Positions 6,078-10,597 of a stretch of DNA of 10,597 nucleotides are shown here, piece by piece. The notes under the pieces were generated by a model that saw only the letters and a list, made by a program, of their open reading frames with translations, was not told where the DNA came from and did not search any database. Numbering within the stretch: the first letter of the stretch is position 1; each line of letters opens with the position of its first letter. The stretch spans positions 1-10,597 of the forward strand of contig SFVC01000058.1 in the NCBI GenBank assembly GCA_004560375.1. The letters run 5' to 3'. Both the position numbers and the translations under genes were made by a program. The stretch comes from a bacterium. GTDB taxonomy: Bacteria; Bacillota; Clostridia; Oscillospirales; Oscillospiraceae.

Positions 6078-6740
6078 ATGAAGCATATTCTGGTTATCGA
6101 CGACGACATCCACATCGGAAATCTGCTCCAGGAGGCGCTGGAGGGGGAGGGTTACCGGGTGACCCGGGCCTACTCCGGCACCGAGGCGGTGCTGGCCCTG
6201 GATCGGGGCAGGCCGGATCTGGCCCTGCTGGATCTCATGCTCCCCGGCCTGTCCGGGGAGGAGGTGCTGCCGAGGCTGACCGGCGTCCCCGTCATCGTGG
6301 TCAGCGCCAAGGCCGACATCGACAGCAAGACCGCCCTGCTGCTGGGCGGCGCGGCGGACTACGTCACCAAGCCCTTCGTCCTGCGGGAGCTGCTGGCCCG
6401 GGTGGCGGTGCGGCTGCGGGAGGCCCCGGCCCGGGAGGGCGCCGCCCTCACCTTCCAAAACCTGCGGCTGGATCCGGAGGCCCGCTCGGTGCGGGTGGGC
6501 GGTGAGGAGGTGCGGCTCACCCGGACGGAGTACGCCATTTTGAAGCTGCTGATGGCGAACCCCGCCCAGGTGGTCACCAAGTCCGCCCTGCTGGATCGCA
6601 TCGCCCTGGACACCCCCGACTGCACGGAGAGCTCCCTGAAAACCCACGTCAGCAATCTGCGCCGCAAGCTGCGGGAGGCGGGAGCCGGGGACTGCATCGA
6701 ATCGGTGTGGGGCATCGGGTTCAAGATGTGTCAAACGTAG
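6078..6740 (+). CDS. OmpR/PhoB-family DNA-binding response regulator
   Basis: A 220-aa two-component response regulator. Receiver domain, residues 1-115: acidic pocket Asp8-Asp10 in LVIDDD, phospho-acceptor Asp52 in LALLDLMLPGLSG, Ser77 in VIVVSAKAD, and Lys99 in DYVTKPF. The winged-helix DNA-binding domain covers about 122-218, with EVRLTRTEYAILKLL, SSLKTHVSNLRRKLR (recognition helix) and the wing IESVWGIGFKM. The ATG at 6078 has only a weak binding site (GGGG at 6066-6069). The partner is almost certainly the histidine kinase at 9500-10378, although the transporter genes separate the two. The likely target is the transporter promoter, where tandem CTTGACC-type repeats of the kind bound by this family stand at 6784-6825. 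Autoregulation is possible. The exact stimulus cannot be read from the sequence. Confidence 0.93.
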   Translation: MKHILVIDDDIHIGNLLQEALEGEGYRVTRAYSGTEAVLALDRGRPDLALLDLMLPGLSGEEVLPRLTGVPVIVVSAKADIDSKTALLLGGAADYVTKPFVLRELLARVAVRLREAPAREGAALTFQNLRLDPEARSVRVGGEEVRLTRTEYAILKLLMANPAQVVTKSALLDRIALDTPDCTESSLKTHVSNLRRKLREAGAGDCIESVWGIGFKMCQT

Positions 6741-6762
6741 GGGAGGCTTGCCCCTCCCCTAC
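6737..6762 (+). terminator. Stem-loop at the end of the response regulator gene
   Basis: GTAGGGGAGG (6737-6746) and CCTCCCCTAC (6753-6762) form a perfect 10-bp stem with a 6-base loop, beginning within the regulator's TAG stop region. No T-run follows, so it is not a classical intrinsic terminator. It could attenuate read-through or protect the 3' end of the regulator mRNA, leaving the transporter to be driven mainly by its own promoter. Confidence 0.5.
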
Positions 6763-6783
6763 ATGGGCCGCAGGCGGGAAAAT

Positions 6784-6840
6784 CTCAACCATTTCTTAAC
6801 CATTTCCTTGACCGCTTTCTTGACGGGTTTTTGCTACCAT
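6784..6840 (+). promoter_or_regulatory. Putative response-regulator operator (tandem repeats) and transporter promoter
   Basis: Four heptamers follow each other on the same face of the helix: CTCAACC (6784), CTTAACC (6795), CTTGACC (6807) and CTTGACG (6819), with start-to-start distances of 11, 12 and 12 bases. OmpR/PhoB-type regulators bind direct repeats of 7 bases with about 11-base period. An extended -10-like TGCTACCAT (6832-6840) starts its TACCAT hexamer nine bases after the last repeat, close to the usual Pho-box to -10 distance, so the last repeats would replace a -35 box. The ABC gene starts 42 bases further on. I infer activation by the upstream regulator. Confidence 0.6.
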
Positions 6841-6882
6841 GGAAACATCCCAAGAGGGCATCAAGGAAACGGAGGCAATCTT

Positions 6883-7797
6883 ATGGAATACGTACTGGCC
6901 ACCCAGGGCCTGTCCAAGCACTACAGGCAGTTCAAGGCCCTGGACAACCTCACCATGCACGTGCCCAAGGGCGGCATCTACGGCTTTGTGGGCCGCAACG
7001 GGGCGGGCAAAACCACCCTGATCCGGCTGATCTGCGGCCTGCAGGCCCCCACGTCGGGCAGCTATTCCCTCTACGGCACCGACTTCACCCAGAAGGAGAT
7101 CGCCCGGATCCGCCGGAGGATGGGGGCGGTGGTGGAGACCCCGTCCATCTACCTGGATCTCACCGCGGAGGATAACCTGAAGGAGCAGTTCCGGGTGCTG
7201 GGCGTGCCAACGGACGACGGCATCCCGGAACTTTTGAAACTGGTGGGGCTGGAGGACACGGGGAAGAAAAAGGCCCGCAACTTCTCCCTGGGCATGAAAC
7301 AGCGGCTGGGCATCGCCGTGGCGCTGGCGGGGGATCCGGACTTCCTGGTGCTGGATGAGCCGGTGAACGGCCTGGATCCCCAGGGCATTATCGACATACG
7401 GGAGCTGATCCTCAAGCTCAACCGCGAGCGGAACATCACGGTGCTCATCTCCTCCCACATTCTGGACGAGCTGTCCCGGCTGGCCACCCACTACGGCTTT
7501 ATCGACAGCGGGCGGATCGTCAAGGAGCTGTCCGCCCGGGAGCTGGAGGCCGCCTGCCGCAAGTGCCTGCGGGTGGAGGTCACCGACACCAGGGCCCTGG
7601 CCCGGGTGCTGGACGGCATGGGGGTGGAGTACAAGATTCTAAGCGACGGGCAGGCGGACGTGTTCGCCCAGCTGAACATCTCCCAGCTCAGCCGCGCCTT
7701 GGATGCCGAGGGCTGCGAGCTGCTCAGCGCCCAGGAGCGGGACGAGAGCCTGGAGAGCTACTTCGTCAATCTGGTGGGGGGTGGCTCCCGTGATTAA
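6883..7797 (+). CDS. ABC transporter ATP-binding protein (BcrA/lantibiotic-immunity-like)
   Basis: A 304-aa ATPase that powers the two permeases encoded next. Start ATG at 6883, seven bases after GGAGG (6871-6875); the open frame reaches further upstream but is not supported. Motifs: Walker A GRNGAGKTT (37-45), signature SLGMKQ (135-140), Walker B FLVLDEP (154-160), D-loop NGLD (162-165), and His192 in SSHIL. At the Q-loop position the sequence is VVETPSIYLDLTAEDNL (83-99), with Glu85 instead of Gln. This 'E-loop' is known from lantibiotic-immunity ATPases such as NukF and from BcrA-like proteins. The C-terminal ~85 residues form the extra domain common in this family. Context (two-component system, two ABC-2 permeases) suits export or removal of a membrane-active peptide or envelope stress relief. 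The substrate is unknown. The gene overlaps the first permease by eight bases. Confidence 0.92.
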   Translation: MEYVLATQGLSKHYRQFKALDNLTMHVPKGGIYGFVGRNGAGKTTLIRLICGLQAPTSGSYSLYGTDFTQKEIARIRRRMGAVVETPSIYLDLTAEDNLKEQFRVLGVPTDDGIPELLKLVGLEDTGKKKARNFSLGMKQRLGIAVALAGDPDFLVLDEPVNGLDPQGIIDIRELILKLNRERNITVLISSHILDELSRLATHYGFIDSGRIVKELSARELEAACRKCLRVEVTDTRALARVLDGMGVEYKILSDGQADVFAQLNISQLSRALDAEGCELLSAQERDESLESYFVNLVGGGSRD

Positions 7798-8626
7798 GCT
7801 GCTCAGCGCAAACTTTTTGCGGCTGCGGAAAAACAACGCCTTCTGGGGCTCCATGGGGGTATCCCTTGGCATGGGGCTGCTGATGGTGGTGGACAGCTGG
7901 CGCTCCGCCCAGGAGTCCGGCGGGGCCTGGGCCAGCACGGTGGACGCCGAGCTGTTCAAATACGCCGCCTTTATCGGCATTCTGGCCGCGGAGCTCATCC
8001 CCCTGTTTCTCGGTACGGAGTACAGCGACGGGGCCATCCGCAACAAAATGGTGGTGGGCCACTCCCGCCTGTCCATCTACTTTGCCAATCTCATCACCGG
8101 GTATACGGCCTGCCTCCTTTGCTCCGTCGCCTATATACTGGGCTGTGTTGCTCTGGGCGTCCCTCTGCTGGGATGGTTCACTCAGCCTCCCGCCCTGCTG
8201 CTTACTGCGCTGGCCGGTTCCCTGCTCATGGCGGCGGCGTTTTGCGCCATCTTCACCTTCGTCGCCATGAACTGCGCCAAAAAGTCCACCTCGGTGGTGA
8301 TCTGCCTGCTGGGGGCGTTCGCCGCCTTTATCGGGGCGATCGTCATCCACTCCATGCTGGACGCTCCGGAATTTATCCAGGGCTATGAGCTCAGCATGGG
8401 CGGGCAGGTCGTATCGGCTCCGCTGGAGCCCAACCCCAACTACCTCACCGGGGCCAAGCGGGAGGTCTATCAGTTCCTCTATGATCTGCTGCCCACGGGG
8501 CAGTCCCTCCAGTACACCATGCTGAGCTTCACCGACCCCGCGCGGCTGATGGGGCTGGCGGCGGCGGTGACAGTGGTGTTCACCGGGGCCGGGGCGGCGC
8601 TGTTCCGGCGGAAGGATCTGAAATGA
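7790..8626 (+). CDS. ABC-2 type permease, first of a tandem pair
   Basis: A 278-aa membrane protein forming half of the transport channel. The start is GTG at 7790, overlapping the ATPase end (GTGATTAA). It follows a G-rich ribosome binding site, and the resulting N-terminus (VIKLLSANFLRLRKNNAFWG) matches that of the second permease; the longer frame from 7703 does not. About six hydrophobic segments are seen: ~18-37, ~58-76, ~100-122, ~138-160, ~166-187 and ~250-272. EYSDGAIRNKMVVGHSR after the second helix is a likely cytoplasmic coupling segment contacting the ATPase. A ~55-residue loop with LDAPEF and PNPNYLTG lies between helices 5 and 6, probably outside the cell. It ends GAALFRRKDLK. 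It is clearly homologous to the next gene product. Confidence 0.88.
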   Translation: MIKLLSANFLRLRKNNAFWGSMGVSLGMGLLMVVDSWRSAQESGGAWASTVDAELFKYAAFIGILAAELIPLFLGTEYSDGAIRNKMVVGHSRLSIYFANLITGYTACLLCSVAYILGCVALGVPLLGWFTQPPALLLTALAGSLLMAAAFCAIFTFVAMNCAKKSTSVVICLLGAFAAFIGAIVIHSMLDAPEFIQGYELSMGGQVVSAPLEPNPNYLTGAKREVYQFLYDLLPTGQSLQYTMLSFTDPARLMGLAAAVTVVFTGAGAALFRRKDLK

Positions 8627-8636
8627 GGTGGGCGGC

Positions 8637-9461
8637 ATGAGGAATTTACTGTCCGCCAACCTCCTGCGGCTGAGGAAAAGCATATTGTTCTGGGGCGCAC
8701 TGGCGTTCAGCTTCGGTATTGGGATCCTGATGGCCTTCCAGTGTTACCAGATGAGCCAATATGAAAGCCTTTCGCTGGACGGGGCATTTTTCACCTACCC
8801 CATATTGATCTGTATCATTACCTCAGTGTTTATCCCCCAGTTTTTCGGCCGGGAATACAGCGACCACACCGTCCGGAACAAGGTGACAGCGGGGCTTCCC
8901 CGCGCAGCCATTTACGCCGCGAACCTGCTGACCGGTACGGCGGTATCGCTCCTGCTCTGCGCGGCCTACATGGCGGCGGTGGCCGCGGTTGGCATACCGC
9001 TGGTGGGGCCGGTGTCCATGGACGCGGAGCTTGCCGTGCGGATGGTACTGGGTTCGCTGGTGACAATGGCGGCGTTCAGCGCCCTTTTCACCCTCGTTTC
9101 CATGGTTTCCAGCCGGAGATCCATCTCAGCGGCGGTCTGCATCCTGGGCGTATTTCTCCTGATGATCGCCAGCATCTACCTGAAAAGCCGTTTGGATGCC
9201 CCCGAATTTTACACAGACTACTCCGTCAACGAGGCCGGTGAGGTGGTGTGGGGGGATCTGGTGGCAAACCCCCAATACTTGGGCAGCACGGAACGCGCCG
9301 TGTATGAATTTTTCTATAACCTGCTGCCCCATTCCCAGGCCATCCAGTATGCCAGCCAGCAAACCCAGAACCTGCGTTGGATGCCGCTGTGGTCGCTGGC
9401 GGTGATCGCCCTGTCCACCGGGGCGGGGATCGCCCTGTTCCGAAGAAAAGACCTGAAATAG
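8637..9461 (+). CDS. ABC-2 type permease, second of a tandem pair
   Basis: A 274-aa membrane protein, paralogous to the preceding gene product along its whole length. The two share MRNLLSANLLRLRK at the start, EYSDHTVRNKVTAGLPR after helix 2, SRLDAPEF and NPQYLGSTERAVYEFFYNLLP in the outer loop, and GIALFRRKDLK at the end. The start ATG at 8637 lies five bases after GAGGTGG (8625-8631); an in-frame GTG at 8628 is less likely because it lies inside that site. Six hydrophobic segments match the first permease. The two probably form a heterodimeric channel with two copies of the ATPase. Divergence between the copies points to an old duplication rather than a recent one. Confidence 0.88.
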   Translation: MRNLLSANLLRLRKSILFWGALAFSFGIGILMAFQCYQMSQYESLSLDGAFFTYPILICIITSVFIPQFFGREYSDHTVRNKVTAGLPRAAIYAANLLTGTAVSLLLCAAYMAAVAAVGIPLVGPVSMDAELAVRMVLGSLVTMAAFSALFTLVSMVSSRRSISAAVCILGVFLLMIASIYLKSRLDAPEFYTDYSVNEAGEVVWGDLVANPQYLGSTERAVYEFFYNLLPHSQAIQYASQQTQNLRWMPLWSLAVIALSTGAGIALFRRKDLK

Positions 9462-9480
9462 GGGCGGACAGCATCCGCCC
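9462..9480 (+). other. Small hairpin between second permease and kinase
   Basis: GGGCGGA (9462-9468) and TCCGCCC (9474-9480) form a 7-bp GC-rich stem with a 5-base loop, directly after the permease stop and just before the kinase ribosome binding site. No T-run follows. It may lower kinase expression relative to the transporter or block mRNA decay. Confidence 0.4.
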
Positions 9481-9499
9481 GCAAAAAGAGGTGACCCCC

Positions 9500-10378
9500 A
9501 TGCTCCCCTGGCTGCTGTGCGGCGCTCTGGCCGCAGCCGTCCTGATCCTGTGCGTCCGCCTGCGCCTGCTCCAAAAGGCGCTGGACGATGTCGCCGCCCA
9601 ACTGGAGGATCGCCTCTCCTCTGACACCAACAACCCCATTTTTCTCGCCACCCGGGATCCCCACGCCCGCAAGCTGGCGGGGGCACTCAACATCCAGCTC
9701 AAGGAGCTGCGCCGCCTCCGCCAGCGGTACGAGAACGGCGACCGGGAGCTGAAGGAGGCGGTCACCAACGTCTCCCACGACCTGCGTACCCCGCTGACTG
9801 CCATCTGCGGCTACCTGGAGCTGCTGGACAAAGGGGACAAAACGCCGGATCAGGCCCGGTATCTGGCCCTGATTGCCGACCGGGCGGAGGCCATGCGCCA
9901 GCTCACCGAGGAGCTGCTGCGCTACTCGGTGGCCGCCGGCCCGGAGGAGGGGCTGACGCTGGAGAGCGTGGATCTGAACGCGGCGGTGGAGGAGGCGGTG
10001 GCCTCCTTCTACGGGGCGCTGGTGGAGGGCGGCGTGACGCCCAGCGTGTCCCTGCCGGAGGAGCGGGTGGTTCGCCGCCTGGATCGGGCGGCGCTGTCCC
10101 GGGTGCTGGGTAACCTGCTAAACAACGCATTGCGGCACGGCGGCGGCGATCTGGAGGTGACGCTGGACAGCGCGGGCATCATCACCCTGTCCAATACCGC
10201 AACCGAGCTGGACGAGGTACAGGTGGGACGGTTGTTCGACCGGTTCTACACCGTGGAGACGGGCCGGAGCTCCACCGGGCTGGGGCTGTCCATCGCCCGG
10301 GCCCTCACTGAGCGGATGGGCGGAACCATCGCCGCCCGGTATGAGGCGGGGCGGCTGTGGGTGAGCCTTTGTTTTTAG
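9500..10378 (+). CDS. Sensor histidine kinase with a single N-terminal membrane helix
   Basis: A 292-aa kinase, the likely partner of the regulator at 6078-6740. The start ATG at 9500 follows AGAGGTG at 9487-9493; the frame extends upstream into the permease gene without support. One membrane segment covers residues 3-20 (PWLLCGALAAAVLILCVR), leaving almost nothing outside the cell. It is followed by a charged linker, probably coiled coil (to ~85). H-box: VSHDLRTPLTAICGY with phospho-acceptor His93. ATP-binding domain: N-box LGNLLNNALRH (203-213), F-box LFDRFYTVE (245-253), G2 box STGLGLSIA (258-266). The usual DxGxG box is replaced by ITLSNTATELDE (228-239), as in a Firmicute kinase family that I recall with Asn-Thr at this point. 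With so small a sensor, it may detect its signal in the membrane or through the transporter. Confidence 0.92.
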   Translation: MLPWLLCGALAAAVLILCVRLRLLQKALDDVAAQLEDRLSSDTNNPIFLATRDPHARKLAGALNIQLKELRRLRQRYENGDRELKEAVTNVSHDLRTPLTAICGYLELLDKGDKTPDQARYLALIADRAEAMRQLTEELLRYSVAAGPEEGLTLESVDLNAAVEEAVASFYGALVEGGVTPSVSLPEERVVRRLDRAALSRVLGNLLNNALRHGGGDLEVTLDSAGIITLSNTATELDEVQVGRLFDRFYTVETGRSSTGLGLSIARALTERMGGTIAARYEAGRLWVSLCF

Positions 10379-10537
10379 CCGGATCCAAACAAGACCCATA
10401 CCAGGAAAATTCCAAGGAGTACCAGCCGATGCCGTCATAGCGATATCAATTGCCCGGAAATCCACAAATAAGAACGTCCCGCCTGGGAATAAAAGGCTGC
10501 CCTGCTTTCCGCCCAAAAATGATATAGAAATGCACAA
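10379..10537. other. Intergenic tail, no gene seen
   Basis: Downstream of the kinase stop there is no supported coding sequence. A minus-strand open frame crosses it but would overlap the kinase gene extensively and has no ribosome binding site. Composition is more AT-rich than the genes. Confidence 0.5.
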
Positions 10538-10574
10538 AAAGCCCAGGGGGGACACATTGTCCCCCCTGGGCTTT
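10538..10574. terminator. Strong bidirectional terminator hairpin
   Basis: AAAGCCCAGGGGGGACA (10538-10554) pairs perfectly over 17 bp with TGTCCCCCCTGGGCTTT (10558-10574) around a CAT loop. The A-run before it (AAAAA at 10536-10540) gives a T-run on the minus strand, and the + strand side ends with TTT. It probably ends the transporter/kinase operon and may also stop a convergent gene lying beyond the window. Confidence 0.75.
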
Positions 10575-10597
10575 ACAAGCAGTTACGATCCGGGCTC

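Noticed and set aside
10118..10555. 145-aa minus-strand frame at the right edge
   Set aside because: More than half overlaps the kinase gene antisense, and its start lies inside the terminator hairpin. The hydrophobic N-terminal part is not recognisable as a protein family.

Overview
The window looks like a chromosomal accessory region of a GC-rich Clostridia, most like an Oscillospiraceae-type gut Firmicute (Oscillibacter/Flavonifractor-like). This is inferred from high GC with strong AGGAGG-type ribosome binding sites, a subtype I-C CRISPR-Cas locus, a remnant of a clostridial large serine recombinase, and an OmpR-type two-component/ABC-2 transporter cluster typical of these bacteria. Species cannot be decided from the sequence alone.

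Left part (about 1-5312): a subtype I-C CRISPR-Cas locus on the + strand. The effector genes cas5c, cas8c (csd1) and cas7c (csd2) are complete and translationally coupled by short overlaps. They form the Cascade-like surveillance complex, and Cas5c also processes the crRNA because I-C systems lack Cas6. After cas7 the locus is abnormal. A fused or deleted junction replaces cas4 and the first ~80 codons of cas1, so that a 5'-truncated cas1 overlaps the end of cas7. An intact cas2 follows. No cas3 lies within the window, and the first 37 bases resemble the end of an IS3-type insertion sequence. A leader (4497-4665) with a strong hairpin precedes an array of eight 33-nt repeats. The array ends in decayed repeats of a slightly different sequence. 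The picture is of a locus that may still make effector and crRNA but whose spacer acquisition is probably impaired.

Middle part (about 5313-6015): a junkyard. It holds a minus-strand, frameshifted C-terminal fragment of a large serine recombinase (DUF4368-type tail), then non-coding sequence with a terminator-like hairpin.

Right part (6016-10597): a + strand stress/antimicrobial-response cluster: promoter, OmpR-family response regulator, a set of tandem CTTGACC-like repeats upstream of a second promoter, an ABC ATPase with a Glu 'E-loop' in place of the Q-loop glutamine (as in lantibiotic-immunity/BcrA-like ATPases), two paralogous six-helix ABC-2 permeases, and a one-helix sensor histidine kinase. 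The kinase and regulator probably sense a cell-envelope or peptide threat, and the regulator probably switches on the transporter through the tandem repeats. A 17-bp perfect hairpin at the right edge closes the cluster.
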